Virus record (IMG/VR): IMGVR_UViG_3300025030_000404
Location: 1-24,548 of that record
Source: a virus
DNA length: 24,548 bases
Direction: 5' to 3' (one strand)
Part shown: piece after piece, positions 8,267 to 16,486 of the stretch
Numbering within the stretch: the stretch's first letter is position 1
Layout: the number at the start of each line of letters is the position of its first letter
Program-made: the position numbers and the translations under genes
The notes under the pieces: model-generated
Database searches by the model: none
What the model was told of the DNA's origin: nothing
What the model saw: the letters and a program-made list of their open reading frames with translations, nothing else

Positions 8267-9183
8267 TATTGAGCCCTCCAAAGGGGCATACCTTGCCCTG
8301 ATGCGTAGGTTGGTGCCGCCGCTGGCTTGTTGAGATACTGCCCCATCTGGTACGCCCCGTAAGCGTTAGCCGCCGTGCCGCCAAGCCCCGCCCATAGGTT
8401 GGCCTGGGTCTGCCCGTTGTTCTGCGCGATGCTAGCAAGGTTGTTGCCGGCGCTCATGATGTTGCCGCCAACTGTGTTCGCCGCGTTCTGCCCCGCTCCG
8501 GCGATGCTGCCCGCTGCGCCCTGGCCGGTCTTGACCATGTTCCACAACTCGTTGCGTTGCGTTGCCTCGTTCTGTACGTTGAGGTCGCCAAGGGTGCGCC
8601 CGGTGGCGTTGGCCGCAACGGTGCCGGACCCGCGCCCCATCATGCGGAGTGAGCGGCCCAAATCTTCCAGCGTGCGGCTCTTGGTATACTTGAATCCTTC
8701 CGACTCCTGCGGCTTCCACTGCGCCGAGAGCATGGAGGGTTTGTCGGTGATCTCCCCGTTCGGTCCCCTGTAAAATGGCTTATCCGCGCTGTATTTGGCA
8801 TCCCAAGGGTTGTTTGCCAAGTGCTGTAGCAGGAAGTTGTTATCCTTCCCTGCAAAGTACTCGTTGCCGCTCTGCCGCAATAGGTCGGCGTTGAGGTTCT
8901 GCAACTCCCCGGAGTCCAGCCGAGTAAAGCGGGGGTCGATATACTCGGAGTCACCCCCATAAAGGGCGCTCTGAAGGGTGGCTAGCGCACGGTCGGACGG
9001 TTGCCGGAAGGGGGCAAAATCCTCGCGGGTCTGGTCGTACATGTCCCATTGCAATTGATTGGCGTCGGAGGATGAACCCTTGACGGCGTTGGCTGATTTC
9101 TTAGCCGCGCTGTTAGATGCATACGCACTGGCACCTGCGCCTACCACTGCTGCCCCGCCCACTGCCACGGCTACCCAAGACAT
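8266..9183 (-). CDS. DNA transfer/ejection protein (P22 gp7-like)
   Basis: 305 aa from ATG 9181-9183 with AAGGAGG six bases upstream, overlapping the cupin gene by 13 bases. It opens with a Gly/Ala/Val membrane-active segment (VAVAVGGAAVVGAGASAYA), followed by a segment with the 'YDQTREDFAPFRQ' motif, which recurs in annotated phage DNA-transfer proteins (Q/D-x-x-R-x-D-x-x-P-F). The C-terminal ~110 residues are low-complexity Gly/Ala/Asn/Gln. This combination is usual for gp7-type ejection proteins, which enter the periplasm or inner membrane on infection. It is the first of the three ejection genes. Confidence 0.75.
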   Translation of the reverse strand: MSWVAVAVGGAAVVGAGASAYASNSAAKKSANAVKGSSSDANQLQWDMYDQTREDFAPFRQPSDRALATLQSALYGGDSEYIDPRFTRLDSGELQNLNADLLRQSGNEYFAGKDNNFLLQHLANNPWDAKYSADKPFYRGPNGEITDKPSMLSAQWKPQESEGFKYTKSRTLEDLGRSLRMMGRGSGTVAANATGRTLGDLNVQNEATQRNELWNMVKTGQGAAGSIAGAGQNAANTVGGNIMSAGNNLASIAQNNGQTQANLWAGLGGTAANAYGAYQMGQYLNKPAAAPTYASGQGMPLWRAQ

Positions 9184-9662
9184 AACTGGCCTCCTTCGTG
9201 ATCCAACTGCTGTTGATACTCTTTAAAGGTCGCTGCTACCACTGACTGCTCTATCTCTACAAGGTCGCTTTCCGCCTTGGTTGCTACCTGTCCGTTGCCC
9301 TCAGTCAGATGCACCGTTGCCCATCGCATATCCTCAAGGATGTGCAGCACCCGTTTAGTTCCTGGCTTGGTCACGATGACGGCGGGGGCTTCTATGATTT
9401 CATCACCCCTGCCCTCTGACACTACCCGGGCCTTGCCGGTAAGAATGAACGCAAAATGCTCGTAGCGGTGAATCATGGTGGTCATGACAGCGCCAGCAGG
9501 CATGAAGATCTCACGGCAGTACATCCCCGGCACAAAGCGGTGGATGAGGGGGAATATGTCATTGACGCCAGCGACACGGCGCTCTCCGCCCACATCCGTA
9601 AGCGCCTGCTCAAAGATGCCGATTTCTTCTCTGAAACTGTCGCGGGTTTCCAGGTCATTCAT
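9171..9662 (-). CDS. Cupin-fold protein in the tail/ejection module
   Basis: 163 aa from ATG 9660-9662, overlapping the previous stop as ATGA. Residues ~45-120 show the double-stranded beta-helix (cupin) pattern: REIFMPAGAVMTTMIHRYEH, then FAFILTGKARVVSEG and APAVIVTKPGTKRVLHIL. H65, H69 and H118 could bind metal, although the canonical cupin ligand set is incomplete. Cupins of this kind recur in phage structural regions. Their job there is unknown; a small beta-barrel virion part or a modifying enzyme are both possible. It sits where P22 encodes gp14. Confidence 0.75.
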   Translation of the reverse strand: MNDLETRDSFREEIGIFEQALTDVGGERRVAGVNDIFPLIHRFVPGMYCREIFMPAGAVMTTMIHRYEHFAFILTGKARVVSEGRGDEIIEAPAVIVTKPGTKRVLHILEDMRWATVHLTEGNGQVATKAESDLVEIEQSVVAATFKEYQQQLDHEGGQLCLG

Positions 9663-10708
9663 TTGCTGAATATCTCCCTGCTCCCCACGGTATCAAGGGT
9701 GTAGTGGTAGTGAACGCCGATAATAACCGGGTCGTCTGCGGGTGCCGTCCCTGCTGCCGCTATGCGGGTCAGCTTTACAAACATCTGCCCGGCTATGTTG
9801 CCCGTGGTGAATGTGGCGATATCCTCGGCAAAGTGAGTGTTGGCCGGGGTATTCGCCGGAATAACAATCTCTGCTGATACAGTGGTCGGCGCAGGGAAAA
9901 CCCCGTTGCGGTTGGCCTGGCTGTACTCAAGCTGAAACTTGACCGCCCTGTCTGCGCCCACGTTGGTGCGGCTCACAAAGTGGATATGAAACGTTGCCGT
10001 GCTGCCCTCTTTGCCGTCGTGGGCAAACTCCTGAGGGTCAAAGTCGTGAGTATCGTTGACGGCGAAGGTGTAGCCGCGCAGGTTGCCGTTCCACGTGGTC
10101 AGCGTCGGGTTGCCTGCGCCAGTCGTTTTCGGGGGTGCCATGGGGAAGAATATATCTTTCCACACTGTGGCATCCTCGATAAACTTCAGCGTCCCGTCTG
10201 CCTCAAACTCGCTGTAGTCTGTATCGCTGCCGTACTTCTTGCCGCTGATGGTCTGCGCCGTCCCGGTGCCTACCACGCTGTTGCCTGTGCCGACGCCGTG
10301 GATGTTCTGCGTTGCCTCGGCATGGTCTTGCCACACCTTGGCCTGCCCGTTGGAAAGGTGCTTGTCCTTTGTGGAGTCGGCACTGGTCGGGTCAAGCTCC
10401 CCGATGGCGTCAAGTTGGCTGTGGTCGGTGCCGTGGGGGTTGCCATCCGTCACTTCAACGTGGTCCTGCCACACTTTGCCGTCTGCATCGCTGATATGCC
10501 GGTCCTGAACGGTGTCGGCCCCGGTAGCCCATCCCTTTACCTCTTGCAACAGGTCGTGAGTGCGGACGGTGATTTCATCCAAGCGACTCCCGGCTTTGCT
10601 GATGAGGTTCCAGGGGATGCCTGCGAGGTTGCCAAGCATCTTAGCCACGTCCCGATAGAACTGTTCCAGTTCACGTGGCGATTTTGGCGTCTGGTTGAAA
10701 GTAATCAT
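9659..10708 (-). CDS. Tail-needle-position structural protein with tandem internal repeat
   Basis: 349 aa. ATG 10706-10708 is chosen because it overlaps the upstream TGA as ATGA and has AAGGTGG upstream. The longer in-frame extension would overlap the gp10-like gene by over 100 bases and encode an Arg-rich shadow. Residues ~1-60 are helical. Two related repeats follow: DRHISDADGKVWQDHVE...NPHG near 68-98 and DKHLSNGQAKVWQDHAE...NIHG near 113-139. The last ~150 residues are beta-rich, with a conserved-looking HFVSRT and a terminal VHYHYT. It follows the gp10-like gene, where P22 has the tail needle gp26, so a needle, plug or fibre-like role is plausible but unproven. Confidence 0.65.
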   Translation of the reverse strand: MITFNQTPKSPRELEQFYRDVAKMLGNLAGIPWNLISKAGSRLDEITVRTHDLLQEVKGWATGADTVQDRHISDADGKVWQDHVEVTDGNPHGTDHSQLDAIGELDPTSADSTKDKHLSNGQAKVWQDHAEATQNIHGVGTGNSVVGTGTAQTISGKKYGSDTDYSEFEADGTLKFIEDATVWKDIFFPMAPPKTTGAGNPTLTTWNGNLRGYTFAVNDTHDFDPQEFAHDGKEGSTATFHIHFVSRTNVGADRAVKFQLEYSQANRNGVFPAPTTVSAEIVIPANTPANTHFAEDIATFTTGNIAGQMFVKLTRIAAAGTAPADDPVIIGVHYHYTLDTVGSREIFSK

Positions 10709-12144
10709 CGCACCACCTTGATATCTTCCGTAACCTCGTTGAACACCAGACCGTTGTCGCCGCGCTTTACGTCGTAAGCGTACTCGTTGCTGATTTTCTG
10801 GTCGGTCGGTTTGCCCCATGTGCGCCAGCCGGTACGGATTGCCATGCGGGTGCCGCCGTTGGCAAAGATAAACTCATCCTGACGCTTGTAGTAGCGTCCA
10901 CACTGCCGGGACTTCAGCGGCGTGCGCCTGTCGCCAATAGCACCTAGGGAGAGGGACCGCGCAGCGCCCCATTCCAGCCGCCCATCGTTGCGCCATCGGT
11001 GCAGCATCAGCGGTTCATCAACTCTTGCCTCTTCGCTCAGCGTGTACACCTTGCCATCGTTGCCGCCAATGTAGCGCGTTGTCCCGTCATAGGCAAATGA
11101 CTGCGCCACCGCCGCCGTATACCGCCCCTGCTCCGCGTCCCATTCGCCCAAAATGGCCCATTCCTCGGCTCTCACGTTAAAGGCAAGGGTGAGGGAAGGA
11201 AAATACAGGTCATCAATGGTGACGTTGGCCTGAGGGAAGGTGACAACGTAGAACGTTTGCCCCCGATAGCCCACCATGTGGCCCCTTGCCCCGGAGATAT
11301 CAGCATCCTGCACCGGTACGCCAACGGGGAAGCCGATTATCTGCGGTGTCCTCCCGCCAACGAGGCGCACAATCTGCCGGTTCCCTTGGATTACAGCCAT
11401 GAAGAATATGGATTGCGAGTCATAGACGATAGTGAACCGCTCAGGGGTGCCAAAGGGCTGCGCAAGCGCTTTGTTGCTGCTGAAAGGGTTTTCTGTGTTG
11501 CCCGAGACATAGGACACGTCAACAGATTCGGTGCCGATGGCAAACAGGTAATCATCCGGCGTGGCAATCAGCCCTTGCAGCGCATCCGGCTTGCTGGCGT
11601 TGTTCTCGTAGCTCCACACGGCATAGGTCGGCCCGTCATCCCCCTGCGTATCGGAGTAAGCAAAGTCACCGGCCAATCCTCCCCCGGCGGGGTCTTGACC
11701 GTTAGCAACAAGGAAGCCGGAGAGATACGCCAGCAAAGTAACGTTGACCGGTGCCTGCCCCCCGGCAATTGCTGCCCCCGTGTCTCCGGTTATCTTGTAG
11801 ATGGGGGAGGCTGCGGCGACAAACACGCTGTAGGCGTCTTCAGTAAATGTCGGCGGGGTGTCCAGAGAGAGGACGGGGCCTGCTATCTCCGTTTTCTGCC
11901 CGTTGCCATCAAAGCGAAACAGCTTCCCCGCGCACACGGCGTACTTGACGCCATGGAGGGTAGACTGCCACACGTAGACGTTGCCATTCTCCCCCAAGTC
12001 GCAGTATACGGAGCGGTCGGGCCACATGTGGATGGAGGAGCCGACACGGAAGCCGTTAATCAAGTGCGCTAGCACCTGATCGCGGCGGCTGGAATGGTCA
12101 GACTCCAAATCCATCTGGCCGAATACAAGAGGGATACGGGGCAT
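10705..12144 (-). CDS. P22 gp10-like packaged-DNA stabilisation / tail hub protein
   Basis: 479 aa. ATG 12142-12144 is preferred over GTG 12151-12153 because GGAAGG lies eight bases before it and would abut the GTG. The protein is almost all beta-strand with blade-like repeats (VYVWQSTLHG, KLFRFDG, SIFFMAVIQGNRQIVR, KVYTLSEEA), as expected for the beta-propeller tail accessory factor that closes the portal in P22 (about 470 aa there). The N-terminal segment (RIPLVFGQMDLES, then LINGFRVGS and SIHMWPDRSVY) also fits that family. It sits right after the gp4-like connector, as in P22. Role: sealing the DNA-filled head and seating the tailspike or needle. Confidence 0.78.
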   Translation of the reverse strand: MPRIPLVFGQMDLESDHSSRRDQVLAHLINGFRVGSSIHMWPDRSVYCDLGENGNVYVWQSTLHGVKYAVCAGKLFRFDGNGQKTEIAGPVLSLDTPPTFTEDAYSVFVAAASPIYKITGDTGAAIAGGQAPVNVTLLAYLSGFLVANGQDPAGGGLAGDFAYSDTQGDDGPTYAVWSYENNASKPDALQGLIATPDDYLFAIGTESVDVSYVSGNTENPFSSNKALAQPFGTPERFTIVYDSQSIFFMAVIQGNRQIVRLVGGRTPQIIGFPVGVPVQDADISGARGHMVGYRGQTFYVVTFPQANVTIDDLYFPSLTLAFNVRAEEWAILGEWDAEQGRYTAAVAQSFAYDGTTRYIGGNDGKVYTLSEEARVDEPLMLHRWRNDGRLEWGAARSLSLGAIGDRRTPLKSRQCGRYYKRQDEFIFANGGTRMAIRTGWRTWGKPTDQKISNEYAYDVKRGDNGLVFNEVTEDIKVVR

Positions 12145-12146
12145 AC

Positions 12147-13364
12147 CTACCACCTTCCCGGAGCAAAGCAGATTGACGTATCGTCCTCAAAGTCGTGCAA
12201 CTCATCCTTCATCATCTTTGCCTTGCGCTCAAAGTTCTGCTGCTCTGCCAAGGTTGCCCCAAACTTGGGGGCGAGGTCGGAAGTCAGCGCGGCGACGATG
12301 GCCTTGAGACAGTCAGCCGGCGCGGCTATCACATCTTCAAGGTTTAACAGCGTGGGGGTTGCCTGTTTGTACTGGAAGTTGAGCACGTTCCCTGCCAATG
12401 TGCTTACGGGCCATGCGTGGAGCAGGGTGTTACCAAGAAGCGGCTCGTGCGCCACATTAACAACTTCGCTTGCGGCGCTCTTGATCGGGTACATGTTGTA
12501 TTCCGACACAGGCACCACGTTGCACGACCTCTCATCCCCGGTCAGATACTTCAGCCGCACATCCTTGATTTCCATGGGGCGCTGGATCTTGGCCGAGTAG
12601 ACAAACACCGCATTACCCGCTGCCGCTGCGCTTGGCAGTGCCGCCGATATCGCCGTACCGCTAACCTCGCTTACGGTCGCCCAATGAAGCGCCCCGGAGT
12701 CCAGCACTATGCCGATGTTGTAGCCGTCCACAATCCCCGCCGCGCTGGTCAGGTTAACGGTGGTATCCGTAGCCGCCGCATCCGTCGCTAGCGTGGTCTG
12801 CACGTAGGTTGCTGTTGCGTGGTCGCCGGTAGGCCCGAGCAGATAACCCGCCGTGCTCTTGTCGAGAATGAGGGAAGCGTGCCGCCACGTCCAGAGGCCG
12901 AGAATCTGCGCTTGAAATGTCTTGAGGGTGATGTTGAAGGTGCGGATGAGGGAATCAACCTGGAACCCTTCCAAGCCAGTGCCAACGTCGATTGACTGCA
13001 GATTTTCTAGAGCCTCGGTCAAAGCGTCGGCAACGTTGATGGAGAAGTCGCCGGTTGTCTCCGCTTCCTCCCCCTCGGCATCCCCGCCCCATACAAGGTC
13101 GTTGCCAATAAGCGAGTCATCAGCCGCAAGCTTGATCTTAACGGAGTACGGCCCGCCATCGGGTGGGGTGAATGTAACAAGGTAGTAGGCCGTGAGGTCT
13201 GCCGCTGCGCTCGGCTGCTCGACCAAGAATTGCTTAGTGCCATCGGTGACATCGGCGCTGAACTGTTGAGCGGAGAAGTCATACAGCAAATCCCCGTCAA
13301 ACAGTTGCGCGTATACAGCGAGACTGCCAAGCCCCTTGTCGTACGGTAGGTAGATGCGGGACAT
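12147..13364 (-). CDS. Head-tail connector (P22 gp4-like) with extra N-terminal domain
   Basis: 405 aa from ATG 13362-13364, directly after the upstream TAG, with GGAGG eight bases upstream. Residues ~110-405 fit the connector proteins found before gp10 in podoviruses: a helical stretch (VDSLIRTFNITLKTFQAQ, LWTWRHASLILDKSTAGYLLG), a beta segment with GIVLDSGALHW, then KIQRPMEIKDVRL, and a C-terminal helix ending in DDTSICFAP. Residues 1-105 form a separate beta-sandwich-like domain (YDKGLGSLAVYAQLFDG, FTPPDGGPYSVKI) that ordinary gp4-type proteins lack. It therefore looks like a fusion. It probably binds the portal ring and recruits gp10. Confidence 0.7.
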   Translation of the reverse strand: MSRIYLPYDKGLGSLAVYAQLFDGDLLYDFSAQQFSADVTDGTKQFLVEQPSAAADLTAYYLVTFTPPDGGPYSVKIKLAADDSLIGNDLVWGGDAEGEEAETTGDFSINVADALTEALENLQSIDVGTGLEGFQVDSLIRTFNITLKTFQAQILGLWTWRHASLILDKSTAGYLLGPTGDHATATYVQTTLATDAAATDTTVNLTSAAGIVDGYNIGIVLDSGALHWATVSEVSGTAISAALPSAAAAGNAVFVYSAKIQRPMEIKDVRLKYLTGDERSCNVVPVSEYNMYPIKSAASEVVNVAHEPLLGNTLLHAWPVSTLAGNVLNFQYKQATPTLLNLEDVIAAPADCLKAIVAALTSDLAPKFGATLAEQQNFERKAKMMKDELHDFEDDTSICFAPGRW

Positions 13365-13619
13365 CTAAAGATCCTCCGGTGTCACTTCGCCAGGCTCAAG
13401 AAACCTATCAGGCCCTTCGGGGCGCGGGTTACTTACGGTGATCTTGTCCTTCTTCACCTTCAGCGACTCCTGTGGGTGCTTTTCGTCATAGTCCCGGCTG
13501 CACACCATCAGCCCTCGGTAGTCTTTGCGAAGCTGGGAGCCGTAAAACCGGCAACCGCAAATGTCACAGATGGCGAGATGGTCGCCAGGGCGGTAGGGCC
13601 AGTTACCGCCCCCAGACAT
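13365..13619 (-). CDS. Small zinc-binding virion-module protein
   Basis: 84 aa from ATG 13617-13619, overlapping the previous gene by 17 bases, with only a weak GGTGACGG ribosome site, so translation is probably coupled. Residues 18-21 (CDICG, with C23) and the later MVCSRDYDEKHPQ supply Cys/His ligands for a small zinc knuckle. The 'C-x-x-C...GLMVC...HPQ' pattern recurs in short proteins of podovirus structural operons. The C-terminus is acidic and Pro-rich. Function is not known; it may be a minor structural or connector protein. Confidence 0.7.
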   Translation of the reverse strand: MSGGGNWPYRPGDHLAICDICGCRFYGSQLRKDYRGLMVCSRDYDEKHPQESLKVKKDKITVSNPRPEGPDRFLEPGEVTPEDL

Positions 13620-13929
13620 GGACCGTCACCGGAGTTGCGGAGCTGTAGGCTCGGAAGCCTACCTTGGTAAGCTTGCCACGGTCGATGTTCTCCCCGCTGG
13701 ACGGGTAAACGTGGGTTTCGTCGTCGTCAAAGAACACCTTAACCGTGGTGGCCACACCCGCTGCCGTCGCCGCCTTGAACTTTACCCCGTCGCGGTAGGC
13801 AACGGAGTAGTTGGCAAAGCCCTTGGTGCCAAGAGACAGGGTGCGAGAGTGCACAGGATTGGGAGCAAAGTCACCCGCCCAAACGAGGGCGGGGATCAGG
13901 CAAAGGACCATCAGAAGTACATTCTTCAT
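13603..13929 (-). CDS. Small protein with Sec signal peptide in the structural operon
   Basis: 108 aa from ATG 13927-13929 with AAGGAG upstream. Residues 1-18 (MKNVLLMVLCLIPALVWA) are a textbook signal peptide with V16-x-A18 before the likely cut. The mature ~90 residues are beta-rich (SRTLSLGTKGFANYSVAY, TVKVFFDDDE, TPVTVHVWG), resembling small phage head or tail beta-sandwich proteins. A signal peptide is unusual for a protein between capsid and connector genes. It could be exported (a lysogenic-conversion or envelope protein), or the hydrophobic segment may serve assembly. Confidence 0.75.
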   Translation of the reverse strand: MKNVLLMVLCLIPALVWAGDFAPNPVHSRTLSLGTKGFANYSVAYRDGVKFKAATAAGVATTVKVFFDDDETHVYPSSGENIDRGKLTKVGFRAYSSATPVTVHVWGR

Positions 13930-13938
13930 GGCTGCTCC

Positions 13939-14916
13939 TTACGATGCCACTGCGATGCCGGAAGTGGCGTAGGTCGGGACGGCCCCGGTGATATGTACGC
14001 CGGTAGTGGTGGACAGCTTGGTGTTGCCGATGCTGGAGCAGTTGTCAACCAGCACGTAGCCGGCTGACTGCTCTGCGCCAAAAGCCACGCACTGCGCCGG
14101 GACTGCCGTGGAGAGCTTCTGGGAGAAAAAGACGCTGTTGCGGATGAGCAGCATCCTTTCCACGTCGTCGGCGTTGGCCCCGTACACGAACCGGTTGTTG
14201 ACGTGGCCCGCTTTCTTCCAGAAAAAGCAGTTGTCGAAGGTTACATCCCTTGCCACCTTCCCTGCGCCAGCTACGCCCTTGGTCATCAGCACGTTTGCAC
14301 GGACGATGGCCCCGGAAATAGCGTTGGCAAGCGAGCCGATGGTGCAGTTGAAGAGCTGCGCGGAATCGCCGTTCATGACCAGTTCGGACGCGCCGGTCTG
14401 GTCGAGGTCGGTTTCCTTGTAGATCTCACAACCTACCATGCTGAGGTATTCGCCGCCGTCAAGGAAGGTGTACAGGCTTTCGTCCTTGGTGTTGGCAGAA
14501 GTGAATTTGATGTTCTGGAAACTGTTGCGAACGCCGGTGTTGAGCACCGCGCCAAGGTCGGTCGCCGCCGTGGTTACGCCCAGGCTGATCTTCGCGTTCT
14601 GCCCGTACATCCTGGCTGCGCCGTCCATGCCGACAAAGTGAACGCGGTTTTTTGCCACGGTCAGCATTTCGGTCAGGGCGTGCGAGGCGCTGCCAACAAG
14701 CACTATGACATCATCCTTGTTGGTGCGGGCCAGGTCGTAAGCCTTTGCGATGGTTTTGAGGGGGTGTGCTGCACTGTTGGATTTAACGCTGCGGCCATCG
14801 TCGCCGTTAGCGTAATCCACAAAAAGAAAGTTGCCGGGGGATGCCGGGATGCCGCCGCCGCCCATGACAGGGACGCCGAACGAGGAAATGCCGTTGGGGA
14901 AATTGGTCAGGCCCAT
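13939..14916 (-). CDS. Beta-helix structural protein encoded directly after the capsid gene
   Basis: 325 aa from ATG 14914-14916 with AAGGAG upstream. The N-terminus (GLTNFPNGISSFGVPV, then MGGGGIP) is typical of phage structural proteins made with the head. Residues ~30-300 carry repeated strands and turns (FVDYANGDDG, HPLKTIAKAYDLAR, VHFVGMDGAARMYG, VTFDNCFFWKK, MLLIRNSVFF), as in right-handed beta-helices of the pectate-lyase fold. No transmembrane or signal segment is present. Its position beside the major capsid gene suggests a head fibre or decoration rather than a tailspike. Enzyme activity is not evident. Confidence 0.7.
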   Translation of the reverse strand: MGLTNFPNGISSFGVPVMGGGGIPASPGNFLFVDYANGDDGRSVKSNSAAHPLKTIAKAYDLARTNKDDVIVLVGSASHALTEMLTVAKNRVHFVGMDGAARMYGQNAKISLGVTTAATDLGAVLNTGVRNSFQNIKFTSANTKDESLYTFLDGGEYLSMVGCEIYKETDLDQTGASELVMNGDSAQLFNCTIGSLANAISGAIVRANVLMTKGVAGAGKVARDVTFDNCFFWKKAGHVNNRFVYGANADDVERMLLIRNSVFFSQKLSTAVPAQCVAFGAEQSAGYVLVDNCSSIGNTKLSTTTGVHITGAVPTYATSGIAVAS

Positions 14917-14946
14917 GGAGTACTCCTTTCACACGGTTAAGGTGCA

Positions 14947-14968
14947 GGGGGAGTTTTTACGCTCCCCC
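14947..14968 (-). terminator. GC-rich hairpin after the major capsid gene
   Basis: GGGGGAG (14947-14953) pairs with CTCCCCC (14962-14968) across an 8-nt loop, in the 79-bp gap after the capsid stop. There is no T-run downstream on the minus strand. It may attenuate transcription or protect the capsid mRNA 3' end, keeping capsid output above the downstream genes. That effect is inferred. Confidence 0.45.
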
Positions 14969-14995
14969 CAAAAGGGTGAATGCTGCTTTTGTTGG

Positions 14996-15907
14996 TTACG
15001 CGCCAGCGCTGCCGTAGATGGCGCGGGGGTCGTAGGCCGTGAAGGTGTAGCGAGCGCGGGCCTTGTACCGGGCGTTCTCGGTGTCCCAGTCGTTTTCAGG
15101 AGGCTGGTTAAAGTCGTCGGCGTCCCTTTCCTGATACACCAGGCCATCCTGGTCGGTCAGTATGAAGAACGCATCCGGGTCGGTCAGGTAGTGGTTGATG
15201 GCGATGCCCTCGGGAAATACGTTCTTGCTCTTCAGCGCGTTGATAGCGTTGTTGGCGGTGTCGTATTCCAGGGCCGACTTCAGGATGCGCTCGGCCTCAA
15301 AGGTGTTCTGCGGGGCGATGAGCAGCTTCTTCGGCATGACGGCGATTTTCAGGCCCCTATCGTCCGTGAAGTTCATCAGGTCGATTGCCATCTGCTCCAG
15401 CGCGGCCTGGTTCAGGTCGGATGCCACGGCGAGCATGTTGGAGAAGGAGCCGCCTGCGACGTTGGGGTGGTCGGTGGCGCACAGGGTCTTGCCGTCTCCA
15501 AAGGTGTAGCCGGAAGTGAAGGCGCGGTTGATGTGGTTAGCCCCGACGATTTCCTTGGTCTGCCTCATGGAGTGGGCGAGGGCGCGGGCGCGTTGGGTGC
15601 TGACCTTGCTGTACTGGTCATCGTCGTACAGTTCGCGGGTGATGATAAACCCGAGAGCGTAGACGACGTTGGTGGCGCGGGTGGTGAAGCCCTGGCGCAT
15701 GGTGTCGAATGCGATACCCTGCCCTTCGGGTTTCTTCTGCGCAAGGCCGAAACCGGAAAGCCCCTGGTACTCTTCATAGGACTTGTCGGAGGTTTCTTTC
15801 TTGAAGATGTCGGTGTACTCGGTCTTGTGAGCGTCGTACTTGTCACCGTAAATCTTCTTGATGCCGGGCCAAAGAAGCTTGGCGAAATTACCGCTGGTCA
15901 TGGTCAT
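14996..15907 (-). CDS. Major capsid protein (HK97-fold, Mu gpT-like)
   Basis: 303 aa from ATG 15905-15907 with AAGGAG upstream; a second in-frame ATG follows two codons later. Features typical of this capsid family are the N-terminal SGNFAKLLWPGIKKIYGD, a helix with QGFTTRATNVVYALGFIITR then ELYDDDQY, the long central helix (STQRARALAHSMRQTKEIVG), the LCATDHPNVAGG loop and the P-domain-like LIAPQNTFEAERIL. It follows the cement-like gene and precedes a hairpin. Forms the icosahedral shell. It is shorter than the P22 coat (about 430 aa), so the head proteins appear to come from a different lineage than the tail. Confidence 0.9.
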   Translation of the reverse strand: MTMTSGNFAKLLWPGIKKIYGDKYDAHKTEYTDIFKKETSDKSYEEYQGLSGFGLAQKKPEGQGIAFDTMRQGFTTRATNVVYALGFIITRELYDDDQYSKVSTQRARALAHSMRQTKEIVGANHINRAFTSGYTFGDGKTLCATDHPNVAGGSFSNMLAVASDLNQAALEQMAIDLMNFTDDRGLKIAVMPKKLLIAPQNTFEAERILKSALEYDTANNAINALKSKNVFPEGIAINHYLTDPDAFFILTDQDGLVYQERDADDFNQPPENDWDTENARYKARARYTFTAYDPRAIYGSAGA

Positions 15908-15919
15908 TGTCGTGACTCC

Positions 15920-16486
15920 TTAAATGTCGGTCGCGCCAAGCAGGCTGTGCTCAGCAATCACGACTTCCCACTTGGCAGACAGGCCAATTTCGTTGTCTTC
16001 ACGGGGTACAAGGCGCATTACCCGGAGTTGCCCCCCGGCGTCCACGGCCTGCACGTTGGAGCTGTCCAGCGTCATAGCGGAGAAGCCGGTAACGGTGGAG
16101 CCAGCGCCCACGGCCACGTCACCGCACTTGCCGATGTCGGTCACTGCCATCGCCCCGCCTACGCCGTCCTCTTCGATCTCATAGACGGTATCGGGGGATA
16201 CAACCACCAGTGCACGGCGCAGTTGCGCGGCAGGGCGGTGAAGTTGCCCCAAGTTGTCAGGGTTGGCTTTGAAGCCGATGATGACGCCAACGGCGGCGTC
16301 TCCTGCGGCACACTGCGCGATGGCGGGGGTACCGTCGGTGTCGCCAGTGCCGGAAAGTTTTACGAGGTCGCCAACGAAGGTCGCGGTGTTATCTGCGGCA
16401 AGCAGCACCATTTCCTCGATCTGGAACGGCTTCCCCGACAGTCGCCTGACGGGGCGAAGCCCGTTGACTCTGCTGGTATTTGGCAT
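15920..16486 (-). CDS. Head decoration/cement-like structural protein
   Basis: 188 aa from ATG 16484-16486 with AGGAG upstream. The start (RVNGLRPVRRLSGKPFQIEE), FVGDLVKLSGTGDTDGTPAI, and AAGDAAVGVIIGF are the marks of a small beta-barrel family found just before or after capsid genes in many podo- and siphophages, commonly annotated as structural or cement protein. The last third (SAKWEVVIAEHSLLG) is the usual ending. It probably stabilises the expanded shell. The promoter proposed for the antisense HNH gene overlaps its start. Confidence 0.75.
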   Translation of the reverse strand: MPNTSRVNGLRPVRRLSGKPFQIEEMVLLAADNTATFVGDLVKLSGTGDTDGTPAIAQCAAGDAAVGVIIGFKANPDNLGQLHRPAAQLRRALVVVSPDTVYEIEEDGVGGAMAVTDIGKCGDVAVGAGSTVTGFSAMTLDSSNVQAVDAGGQLRVMRLVPREDNEIGLSAKWEVVIAEHSLLGATDI

